This document shows positions 1 through 7,567 of a stretch of 64,000 nt of DNA, piece by piece (position 1 is the first letter of the stretch; the number at the start of each line of letters is the position of its first letter). The translations under genes and the position numbers were made by a program. This DNA is from Actinoplanes sp. KI2 (GTDB lineage: Bacteria > Actinomycetota > Actinomycetes > Mycobacteriales > Micromonosporaceae), in the NCBI RefSeq assembly GCF_025630775.1, contig NZ_JAOSZE010000026.1, positions 62,001 through 126,000 of the forward strand, written 5' to 3'. The notes beneath the pieces are model-generated. The model was not told the DNA's origin and did no database searches. It saw nothing but the letters and a program-made list of their open reading frames with translations.

Positions 1-948
1 GCCCGTGGCCGGGCCGCCGGGTGGGCCACGGTCGAGCCGCCGCAGCTGAGCCTGCGGCCCGGCGAGACCGCCGAGGTGGCCGTCGTGCTGACCACCCCGG
101 CCGAGCAGCCGCCCAGCTCGTCGCTGGTGCCGTTCACCGTGCACGCCGAGGAGGCGTCGACCGGGGAGCCGGCCGGGTTCGCGACCGCCCTGCTCAAGGT
201 GGCGCTGCCGGTTCCGGTCACCGGGTCGCTGGTCGCCCGGCGGGAGAAGCACACGTACGACCTGTGGCTGGCCAACGACACCCGGCGCGCCGCCCCGCTG
301 CGGATCACCGCCGAGCTCGACCCGCCGTCCGGGCAGGTGCGCGTGGAGCCGGACGCGGTGCTGCTCGAGCCGGGTGCCCGGGCCACCGTCGCGGTGCGGG
401 CCAAGCCCGGCCGCCCGGTCACCGGCCAGCCCCGCCCGTTCGCCGTCCTGATCAAGGTCAGCGACGTGTACGACACGGAACGCCCGCCGTACCTCACCGA
501 GGTCGCCACCGGCAAGAGCAAGCCACTGGTCCGCGCGGTCGTGCTCGGCACCGTCGCGATCGTGGTGCTGGTCGCCGCCACCGCCCTGATCGCGCTGCAC
601 ACCGGCGGGCACGGCCTGTTCACCGGGCGGCTGTTCAAGGGGCGCGACCAGGCCGCGGCCGCGCCGCAGCAGCAGCCGGTCGAGCAGGTGACCGTGACCC
701 GCCCGTACGCGCTGATCGACGTTTTTCCGCACAGCGGCGGGCAGGCGGCGGCGCAGGCCGAGCTGACCCGGCTGACCGCCGGGGGCATGCCGGTGCGGCT
801 GGTCGACAGCTTCGCCACCGACGTGCTGTCCGACCAGAACGGGGGGTTCTGGGTGCTGCTGCAGGACGGATTCCGCAACCAGCAGGAGGCGGCGACGTAC
901 TGCGAACGGTGGCGGACGCTCGCGCCCAAATGCCAGGTCACGTCTTAG
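1..948 (+). CDS. Ig-like/TM/SPOR-like membrane protein, 5' end outside window
   Basis: The frame is open from base 1, so the start lies upstream; 315 codons are visible. Two similar beta-rich segments (VEPPQLSLRPGE near codon 12, VEPDAVLLEPGA near codon 116) look like tandem Ig/CARDB-type repeats. They are followed by Lys/Arg-containing sequence, one hydrophobic helix (codons ~178-201), a Gln-rich linker and a C-terminal segment of about 75 residues (FWVLLQDGF, YCERWR, PKCQV) that looks SPOR-like, the family that binds denuded peptidoglycan. Positive charges before the helix suggest N-inside topology, leaving the SPOR-like part outside. It lies 9 bp upstream of the Hsp70 gene and probably belongs to the same unit. 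The Ig-like and SPOR calls are by pattern only; the overall function is unknown. Confidence 0.75.
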   Translation, partial: ARGRAAGWATVEPPQLSLRPGETAEVAVVLTTPAEQPPSSSLVPFTVHAEEASTGEPAGFATALLKVALPVPVTGSLVARREKHTYDLWLANDTRRAAPLRITAELDPPSGQVRVEPDAVLLEPGARATVAVRAKPGRPVTGQPRPFAVLIKVSDVYDTERPPYLTEVATGKSKPLVRAVVLGTVAIVVLVAATALIALHTGGHGLFTGRLFKGRDQAAAAPQQQPVEQVTVTRPYALIDVFPHSGGQAAAQAELTRLTAGGMPVRLVDSFATDVLSDQNGGFWVLLQDGFRNQQEAATYCERWRTLAPKCQVTS

Positions 949-951
949 GGT
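946..951 (+). promoter_or_regulatory. -10 hexamer TAGGGT for a possible leaderless Hsp70 transcript
   Basis: TAGGGT overlaps the TAG stop of the upstream gene and sits 6 nt before the ATG at 958, the spacing seen at many starts in this window. It may give the Hsp70 gene its own leaderless transcript besides read-through. No clear -35 was seen. Confidence 0.35.
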
Positions 952-957
952 CGGGGG

Positions 958-3510
958 ATGGCGATGCGGTACGGGTTGGGGATCGACCTCGGCACCACGC
1001 ACACCGCGGCGGCGGTGTTCGTGGACGGCCGGGTCGAGGTCGTGCGGCTGGGCAGCCGGCGCGCCGAGATCCCGTCGCTGGTCTTCGTCAAGCCGGACGG
1101 CGGACTGCTGATCGGCGAGGCCGCCGAGCGGCGCGGGCAGTCCGAGCCGGGCCGGCTGGCCCGCGAGTTCAAACGCCGGATGGGCGACCCGGTGCCGATC
1201 CTGGTCGGCGGGGCGCCGTTCTCCGCGCACGCGCTGACCGCGAAGCTGCTGCGGCACGTGCTGGACACGGTCATCCAGCAGCAGGACGGCCCGCCCGCCG
1301 CGATCACGGTGACCCACCCGGCGAACTGGGGGCCGTACAAGAAGGAGCAGCTCGACCAGGCGATCAAGCTGGCCGACGCCGGGCCGGTGCGGCTGCGCAG
1401 CGAGCCCGAGGCGGCGGCGCTGCAGCACGCGACCGCGCGGCGGATCGCGAACGGCGAGACCGTGGCCGTGTACGACCTGGGCGGCGGGACGTTCGACGTG
1501 GCCGTGCTGCGCCGCGAGGGCGACGGGTTCGTGCTGCTCGGCCAGCCCGAGGGTGTCGAGCAGCTGGGCGGGATCGACTTCGACGAGGCGGTCTTCGGGC
1601 ACGTGCTCAGCGTGCTCGGCGGCATGGCCGACGGGATGGACCCGAACGACACCGAGGCGGTGGCGTCGCTGGCCCGGCTGCGGCGCGACTGCGTGGAGGC
1701 CAAGGAGGCGCTCTCCTTCGACACCGAGACGATGATCCCGGTGGCGCTGCCCGGCCTGCACACCCGCGTACGGCTGAACCGGTCGGAGCTGGAAGGCATG
1801 ATCTCGCCGTCGCTGGACGACACGATCACCGCCACCCAGCGGGCGCTGCGCACGGGCGGGGTCGACCCCGGGCAGCTGAGCGCGTTCCTGCTGGCCGGCG
1901 GGTCGTCGCGGATCCCGCTGGTGTCGCAGTTGCTGTCGACCGAGTTCCAGCGGCCGGTGGTGGCCGACCCGCACCCGGAGCACAGCATCGCGATGGGCGC
2001 GGCGGTGTCGACCGCGGCGGTCCTCGGCGGTGGGTCACCGTTCTCGAGCGCGACCCCGGCGCCGGGCGCGACGCCGACGCCGCGGCCGGAGGCGACGAAT
2101 GTGGTGGACATGCCGGTCGGCCGGCGCTCGCCGGTGGTGTCGCCGCAGCGTGGCGGGGCCGCGGGCGCGGCCGTCGCGGGCGGGGTCGCGGGCGGGGCGA
2201 TCGCCGGCGCCGCCGCGGCCGGCGCCGGGATGTCGGCCGCTCCGCCGATCAGCGGGCCGCCCATCTACAGCGGAAACGCGCCGATCAGCGGCGGCGCGCC
2301 GGTCACCTACTCCCGGGGCGCGGCCGCCATTCCCGGCACGACGAACCCGCCGACCACCATCGACCCCGCTCCCACTCCCCCGTACGGGCTGCACGGCGGA
2401 AGCGGCGGAAGCGGCGGAAGCGGCGCCGCCCCGATCGTGCCGGGAGGCGGCGGAACCGCCATTCCCTGGCCGCCGCCACCGCTGCCGGCCGCGCCGGGCG
2501 GCGACAAGCGCAACCTGGTGAAGTTCCTCGCCATCGGCGCCCTCGTCGTCGCCCTGCTCGCCGGCGGCACCACGGCCGCGCTGGTCTACCTGAACAAGAA
2601 GAACGACACCTCCGCCCGGAACACCCCGCTGCCCACGACCGCCGCGACCACCCCGCCGGTCTCGGCGAGCCCGGCGCAGGCCTTCCCGACCGACACCATG
2701 CTGATCCGGGTGGACACCGGCGGCCCCACCGGCAGCTCGACCCGCAAGTACAAGGTCTACTACTTCACGCCGGGCACCGCGGCCCGCACCCCGCTGCCCA
2801 ACTCGGTGTACGGCGACGTGCTGCCGAAGTGGTCGCACTCGCGCCGGCAGATCGCGCTCACCCACGCCTCGCCGGACAGCAAGGTCCACTCGATCTACGT
2901 GATGAACGCCGACGGCAGCGACCGGCACCTGGTCGCCGACGACGCCGACGGCCGGGTGGCGTGGTCGGCCGACGACACCCAGATGGCCTTCATGAAGAAG
3001 TTCAACGGGGTGCTGCAGATCGCGGTGCTCACCCTGGCAACCGGCGAAATCAAACAGCTGACCCACTCGACGATCCAGAAGGACGACGCGATGTGGTCGC
3101 CGGACGGCAAGACCATCCTGTACTGGCTGAACAAGGGCGGGATCAAGCAGATCTACGAGCTGCAGGTGGCGAACCCGAAGGAGCCGGGCCGGCAGATCAC
3201 CACGCCGGACGTCGGGCCGGCCAACGATCCGGTCTACTCCCCCGACGGGCAGCAGATCCTCTACACCCGCGAGCTGACCGGCGACACCTCGGACATCTGG
3301 ATGGTCAACCTGGACGGGTCGAACCCGCACCGGATCACCTCGAACCCGGCCCGCGAGATGGACCCGACCTGGTCACCGGACGGGAAGTGGTTCGCGTTCG
3401 TGCGCGGCGACTTGAACCATCCGACCATCGTCATCGAGCGGCCCGACGGCACCGGCGAGGTGACGCTGACCAAGCCGCCCGCGCGCGAGGCTCACCCCTG
3501 CTGGTTCTGA
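958..3510 (+). CDS. Transmembrane Hsp70-family ATPase with C-terminal TolB-type beta-propeller
   Basis: 850 aa. Residues ~5-355 form an Hsp70/actin-fold ATPase with phosphate-1 (GIDLGTTHT), phosphate-2 (YDLGGGTFDVAV) and adenosine (LLAGGSSRIPL) motifs. The canonical Hsp70 substrate-binding domain is absent. An Ala/Gly/Pro-rich linker (~360-515, with a GGSGGSGGSG run) leads to one TM helix (~520-543). Residues ~580-850 carry at least five PD40/TolB-like blades marked by W/Y-S-x-D-G/D repeats (WSPDGKT, YSPDGQQ, WSPDGKW). The ATPase must be cytosolic, which places the propeller outside. The ATG has a TAGGGT -10 six bases upstream. The 3' end overlaps the convergent dynamin gene by 19 bp. A paralogue with the same plan but another exodomain lies at 48335-50539. 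Inference: a membrane sensor or scaffold rather than a folding chaperone. Confidence 0.85.
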   Translation: MAMRYGLGIDLGTTHTAAAVFVDGRVEVVRLGSRRAEIPSLVFVKPDGGLLIGEAAERRGQSEPGRLAREFKRRMGDPVPILVGGAPFSAHALTAKLLRHVLDTVIQQQDGPPAAITVTHPANWGPYKKEQLDQAIKLADAGPVRLRSEPEAAALQHATARRIANGETVAVYDLGGGTFDVAVLRREGDGFVLLGQPEGVEQLGGIDFDEAVFGHVLSVLGGMADGMDPNDTEAVASLARLRRDCVEAKEALSFDTETMIPVALPGLHTRVRLNRSELEGMISPSLDDTITATQRALRTGGVDPGQLSAFLLAGGSSRIPLVSQLLSTEFQRPVVADPHPEHSIAMGAAVSTAAVLGGGSPFSSATPAPGATPTPRPEATNVVDMPVGRRSPVVSPQRGGAAGAAVAGGVAGGAIAGAAAAGAGMSAAPPISGPPIYSGNAPISGGAPVTYSRGAAAIPGTTNPPTTIDPAPTPPYGLHGGSGGSGGSGAAPIVPGGGGTAIPWPPPPLPAAPGGDKRNLVKFLAIGALVVALLAGGTTAALVYLNKKNDTSARNTPLPTTAATTPPVSASPAQAFPTDTMLIRVDTGGPTGSSTRKYKVYYFTPGTAARTPLPNSVYGDVLPKWSHSRRQIALTHASPDSKVHSIYVMNADGSDRHLVADDADGRVAWSADDTQMAFMKKFNGVLQIAVLTLATGEIKQLTHSTIQKDDAMWSPDGKTILYWLNKGGIKQIYELQVANPKEPGRQITTPDVGPANDPVYSPDGQQILYTRELTGDTSDIWMVNLDGSNPHRITSNPAREMDPTWSPDGKWFAFVRGDLNHPTIVIERPDGTGEVTLTKPPAREAHPCWF

Positions 3511-4925
3511 CCCCGGTACTGCTCCGCCAGGATGCCCTCGCAGCTGCGGGCCACCGCGCGGGCGGCGGTCTTCAGCTCGCGCGCCGAGAACGGATGCTCC
3601 GCGATCGCCTGCCAGCGGGCGAGGGCCTCGGTCGCGCCCGCGGCGATGCGCCCCGGTGCGGCATTCGGCGGAAGACCCAATCTTGCGTACGCCGCGGCGC
3701 CCGCCCCGCCGAGCAGCAGGTCCATCTCGGCCAGTTGGTCGTCGGTGGCCGGCAGCCGGCCCGAGCGCACCTGGTGCAGCAGTCGCAGCTCGACGAACTC
3801 GTGCGCGCTGGCCCGGATGCGCTCGGCCTCGGCCGCGAGCGCCGATCCGGGCGGGATGCACTCGTCGAGCACGGCCAGCGCCGAGCGCGCCTTGAGCACC
3901 TCGCTGCGGCCGACGAACTGGGCGGCGAACACCTCGCGCAGCCGGTCGATGCCGCTGTGCTCGGTCAGCGCCCGGGCGAGGGCCCCCGAGTCGGCGACCG
4001 TCCGCTCCCGGATCAGCCGCACCGACAGCCGTACGCCGAACAGGCCCAGCCGGGCCAGCACGCGGGCACGGTGCTCGCCGGAGGCCGCGAACCGGTCGGC
4101 GGTCAGCAGCAGCTCCACCACCTCGTCCATCGGCTCGGCGGCGATCGCGGCGAGAACCTGGTATTCCTGCTCGCGCAGGGTCGCGCCGGCCGCGCCGAGC
4201 AGCCCGGCCACCGGGACCACGACCGGGCAGAGCCGGCGCAGCCGCTCGTCCGTCGCGTAGCGGGCGGCGACCCGGGCGGCCGAGTCCATCGCGTCGAGGC
4301 GGCAGCCGCCGATCTCGTCGGCCCGCGACAGCACGCCGACCGCGTTGACCGGCGTCCCCTGGGACAGGCCGTCGCCGTGGAACGACTCCAGGAACCGGAC
4401 GTCGCTGCCGTGCATGTGCCGCAGCAGGTAGATGACCGCGTCGGTCTGCGCGGCCCGCTCCCCCTCGGCCTCCAGGAACGCCATCGCGCGCAGCGAGACG
4501 TCGGTGGAGAGCGAGGCGATGCCCGGGGTGTCGATCAGCGTGTGCTGCCGCAGCCGGCTGCTCGGGACCCGCACCTCGAGGTGGTCGATCTGCTCGGCCG
4601 GGCGGCCCAGCGAGATCTGCACCGCGCCGTCGCGCCGGGTGAACGGCCGCGCCTCGGCGGTGCCACCGGCCAGATGGGCGGTGACCGCGTACGTCGGACC
4701 GTCGGCGTACCAGGTGACGATCCGGGTGCACTCGCCCGCGTCGGTGGCCGCCAGCTCCTCGCCGACCAGCGCGTTGAGCAGGGTGGACTTGCCGGCCTTG
4801 ACCTTGCCGGCGATGGCCACCCGCAGCGGCTCGTCGATCCGCCGGCGCGCCTGCACGGCCCGGGGGTCGCGGGTCTCCTGCACCGCCCGCTCCAGCAGCA
4901 CCCGCACCTGATCAAGAAGGTTCAT
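3492..4925 (-). CDS. Dynamin-like GTPase, IniC-like
   Basis: 477 aa from the ATG at 4925 (MNLLDQVRVLLERAVQ). GTPase motifs are visible: P-loop GKVKAGKS (~40-47), switch-I Thr in CTRIVTW (~68), DTPG (~134-137) and a G4-like SRAD (~200), a variant of N/TKxD. The rest is helical, with no obvious TM segment. Length and N-terminal sequence resemble mycobacterial IniC, the smaller partner of the IniA/IniC bacterial dynamin pair associated with cell-envelope stress and isoniazid induction. It lies 80 bp downstream of the larger dynamin gene on the same strand, presumably as one operon. It converges on the Hsp70 gene, overlapping it by 19 bp. The frame stays open far upstream of 4925, but the start is fixed by the conserved N-terminus just before the GTPase domain. 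Confidence 0.85.
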   Translation of the reverse strand: MNLLDQVRVLLERAVQETRDPRAVQARRRIDEPLRVAIAGKVKAGKSTLLNALVGEELAATDAGECTRIVTWYADGPTYAVTAHLAGGTAEARPFTRRDGAVQISLGRPAEQIDHLEVRVPSSRLRQHTLIDTPGIASLSTDVSLRAMAFLEAEGERAAQTDAVIYLLRHMHGSDVRFLESFHGDGLSQGTPVNAVGVLSRADEIGGCRLDAMDSAARVAARYATDERLRRLCPVVVPVAGLLGAAGATLREQEYQVLAAIAAEPMDEVVELLLTADRFAASGEHRARVLARLGLFGVRLSVRLIRERTVADSGALARALTEHSGIDRLREVFAAQFVGRSEVLKARSALAVLDECIPPGSALAAEAERIRASAHEFVELRLLHQVRSGRLPATDDQLAEMDLLLGGAGAAAYARLGLPPNAAPGRIAAGATEALARWQAIAEHPFSARELKTAARAVARSCEGILAEQYRGQNQQG

Positions 4926-5005
4926 GCTGTGTCTCCTGGGCGTGGACTCGTGGCCCTCGGGATCATGCGGGCCTCGGCGGCCCGCTCGCGCTCGGGACAG
5001 CTCGC

Positions 5006-6805
5006 TCACGCCGCGAGCCTGTCCAATCGGCGGCGCGCCTCGGCCAGCTGCGCGACCTTGGCGTGACGCTGGTCGGGCGGCAGCTCGGCGATCTCGCGGA
5101 CCGCGGCCTCGGTCGCCGCGGCGGACCGCTCGACGGCCTGCGCCCGGTTGGCGAACTCGTCCCGCAGGAAGCGCTGGGTGCGGCGGATCGCCTCCCGGCA
5201 GTCGCGTCCGACGTGGAAGCCGACGTCGTCCACGTACCGTCGCAGTTCGGCCTTGGCCTGCATCCGCCGCTGCAGCACCTGCCGCTCCCGCTCGCTCTTG
5301 ATCATCCGGCGGCCGAGCGTCATGCCGGCCAGCAGGCCGATCGGCGCGAGGGCCAGGCTGAAGAACGCACCCACCGCGCCGATCATGTAGATCCCGCCGT
5401 ACGTCACCCGGGCCGCCGTGAAGGCGCCGAGGAACTGCTGCACGCCCGACTTCTGGAAGCTCACGTCCAGCTCGTCCACCTTCCGCAGGGCCAGCTCGGG
5501 AGCGGGCAGGTCGACGTCGAGGCTGTCGTACTCCAGCCCGAACCGCTCGGCCACGTCGTGCGCGAGCTGCTCGGTGCGGGTGACCAGCAGCATCAGGTTG
5601 TCCACCGCCGCCGAGGCCGCCTCCCGCTGCGCCCAGGCCTGGAAGTCGCGCCAGGTCTCCTTCGGGTCGGACTCGTCGATCAGGTCCTCGCCGCGGCGCA
5701 CCATCAGCCGCAGCCGCTCGCGCAGGTCGTGCTCCACATCGGAGCTGAGATCCTGCACGCCGTCGCCGAGCACGGTCTGCCAGGAGCCGCCGGCCAGCCA
5801 GGCGCCGCGCCGGGTCTTCTCGGCGTATCGCCGTACCACCTCGGGCGTCTTCGCCGGGGCCGCGGCGACGGCCTGCTCGGCCTCGACCCGCTCGCGCAGC
5901 TGCGCGACGACGAAGGCGAGCTCGGCCCGCGCCGCCGCGGTCCTGGTCGCCGCCGCCGCGCCCAGCACGTCCCGGCGCAGCACGTCGACCAGCCGCGGGA
6001 AGCCGGACTCCTCGTTGAGCTGGGTGGAGTCGCGGGCCTGGGCGCGCATCCGCAGGAACGAGGAGACCGCGACGATCGGGACGTCCAGGCCGGCCCGTCG
6101 CAGGTGCCCCTCGTTGATGTCGACGATCCGGCGCCACTCGCCGTACAGGTCGGTCTTGGTGATCACGAGGAAGGCGCGCGGGCAGCGTTCCAGGGCGCGG
6201 CGCAGGAAGTCGACCTCGGGGGCGGTGAGCTCCTGGGCGGCGTCGGTGACGAACAGGGCCGCCCCGGCGAGGGAGAGCGCGGCCAGCGTGAGGTTGCCCT
6301 GGGCCGAGTCGAGCCCGCCGACGCCCGGGGTGTCGATGATCGACAGTCCGGCCCCGAGCAGCCGCCGGTCGAGGCGCACCTCGACGCCGCGGGTCACCGG
6401 CGGCACGTCCCCCTCGGCGGCCGGCGCCGAGGCCGTGCTGCCCTCGGTGATGTACCGGCGCAGGTCGTCGAAGGGGATCGGGACCGGCTCGTCGACGCCG
6501 TCCAGCCGCAGGAACGCGGCCGGCGGCCGGCCGAACCGCAGGATGGTCGGAACCGCGGTCACGATGTCCGCGTCCACCGGGCAGATGTCGGTGCGCAGCA
6601 GGGCGTTGACCAGCGTGCTCTTGCCCTGCTTGAACTCGCCGACCACGGCGACGGTCGCCTCCTCGGACCGCAGCCGCTGCGCCGCGGCGTCCAGCCGTCC
6701 GACGAGATCGCCGCGGCCGGCCGCCTGCGCCAGGGCCCGGGCGTCCGCCAGCCCGTCCAGCACATCGCCCTCGGGCCGGGCCGCCTGCGTGGATGTCGAG
6801 GTCAC
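5006..6805 (-). CDS. Dynamin-like GTPase with membrane segment, IniA-like
   Basis: 599 aa from a GTG at 6805 (VTSTSTQAARPEG). GTPase motifs: P-loop GEFKQGKS (~56-63), DTPGVGG (~157) and TKTD (~215). A helical middle is followed by a long hydrophobic stretch at ~467-498 (GGIYMIGAVGAFFSLALAP region), likely the membrane-inserting paddle, then basic amphipathic helices. Size and order match IniA, a bacterial dynamin-like protein that binds and fuses membranes. It precedes the IniC-like gene and likely forms an operon and a heteromeric pair with it. The frame remains open to 6985, but upstream codons are Pro/Gly-rich and non-homologous in character. A GGAGG-like stretch 13-14 nt before the GTG makes this start plausible, not certain. 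Confidence 0.82.
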   Translation of the reverse strand: MTSTSTQAARPEGDVLDGLADARALAQAAGRGDLVGRLDAAAQRLRSEEATVAVVGEFKQGKSTLVNALLRTDICPVDADIVTAVPTILRFGRPPAAFLRLDGVDEPVPIPFDDLRRYITEGSTASAPAAEGDVPPVTRGVEVRLDRRLLGAGLSIIDTPGVGGLDSAQGNLTLAALSLAGAALFVTDAAQELTAPEVDFLRRALERCPRAFLVITKTDLYGEWRRIVDINEGHLRRAGLDVPIVAVSSFLRMRAQARDSTQLNEESGFPRLVDVLRRDVLGAAAATRTAAARAELAFVVAQLRERVEAEQAVAAAPAKTPEVVRRYAEKTRRGAWLAGGSWQTVLGDGVQDLSSDVEHDLRERLRLMVRRGEDLIDESDPKETWRDFQAWAQREAASAAVDNLMLLVTRTEQLAHDVAERFGLEYDSLDVDLPAPELALRKVDELDVSFQKSGVQQFLGAFTAARVTYGGIYMIGAVGAFFSLALAPIGLLAGMTLGRRMIKSERERQVLQRRMQAKAELRRYVDDVGFHVGRDCREAIRRTQRFLRDEFANRAQAVERSAAATEAAVREIAELPPDQRHAKVAQLAEARRRLDRLAA

Positions 6806-7348
6806 CGACCGCCCCGCCCCCTCCTGGTCCTTCGTGGCGCGTACCCGGCCATTCTCCACCCACCGGGCACCCGACCCACCTGGCGCTCCCCGACCGCCGG
6901 ACGTACCAGCCTGAATCCACACCGGATTCGGATCAAGTCCCGATCCGGATGGGTGCTCCGCCGGACAGAAATCCGACACCCACAACCCACCCTCGATGTG
7001 CGACCTTATGACTCTGTCGCTCGATCGCGGCGCATCCGGCAGTCCCGAGGGCTGGGCGCGCGCAGCCGCCCACCACTACGATGCTTGAGCCTCACCGTTG
7101 GGGCCCACCGACCTCCGCACGTACCTCGCGGCACGGCACCCCGCGAGGTGCGTGCGGAGCCCCTCCCCCCTCGCTCCCCCGGATGAAGCGCGCTCGATCT
7201 TGGAGAAAGGGCGCGCGCAGCTCGCACGAACGCTCCACTTTCGCCCGTCGCCGCGCGACCTTGGCGAAAAGCGCGCACAGCTCGCACCAAAGCGCCACCC
7301 GCACCCCGCCGGCCCGCGACGGCGCGGAGCTCGGCGACTCAGGTGGGC

Positions 7349-7460
7349 GCGACGCGCGGGACGGCGCGACGCACGGGACGGCGCGACGCACGGGACGGCG
7401 CGACGCACGGGACGGCGCGACGCAGGGCGAGTGGCGGCGCGACGCAGGGCGAGTGGCGGC
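7349..7460. repeat. Tandem repeats: four 17-mers followed by two 22-mers
   Basis: Four head-to-tail copies of GCGACGCACGGGACGGC (first copy with one change) occupy 7349-7416. Two identical 22-bp units sharing the GCGACGCA start follow (7417-7438, 7439-7460), and a further partial unit begins at 7461. Identity between copies is almost perfect, suggesting recent slippage or expansion. The array ends about 100 bp before aidB. No protein reading is plausible. Confidence 0.9.
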
Positions 7461-7555
7461 GCGACGCCGAGCGGGCCCGCGGACCGGGCGGCGCTGAACG
7501 GGCCGGCGGGATCGGTGCCGGTGGTCGGGGCGTGGCCTCGGAAGCTACCGGCGAG

Positions 7556-7561
7556 TAGATT
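7556..7561 (+). promoter_or_regulatory. -10 hexamer TAGATT for leaderless aidB
   Basis: TAGATT lies 6 nt before the GTG start, implying a leaderless mRNA. No good -35 is visible. Confidence 0.4.
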
Positions 7562-7567
7562 GCGGGT

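Larger units (their letters stand above)
6806..7567. other. 762-bp spacer upstream of divergent IniA-like and aidB genes
   Basis: No convincing gene. The left part presumably holds the minus-strand promoter of the dynamin operon; a short inverted repeat, CGGATC-7 nt-GATCCG, lies near 6934-6952. The right part has a strongly repetitive segment (7349-7460) and a TAGATT hexamer before aidB. Open frames cross it on both strands, but their sequences are Arg/Ala repeats expected of non-coding GC-rich DNA. Confidence 0.6.

Noticed and set aside
21-5066. A very long plus-strand open frame spanning the Hsp70 gene and the antisense of the dynamin gene
   Set aside because: It is an out-of-phase artefact of GC-rich codon bias: its translation is Arg/Ala/Gly-rich with no domain, while Hsp70 and dynamin motifs are intact in the other frames.
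4926-6920. N-terminal extension of the IniC-like dynamin into one 1142-codon fused protein
   Set aside because: The upstream part is read in a different frame from the IniA-like gene and is low-complexity; the ATG at 4925 begins the conserved IniC-like N-terminus.
7349-7460. Possible CRISPR or protein-coding repeat
   Set aside because: Head-to-tail 17/22-bp units leave no spacers, and reading frames give only Arg/Gly/Thr repeats.
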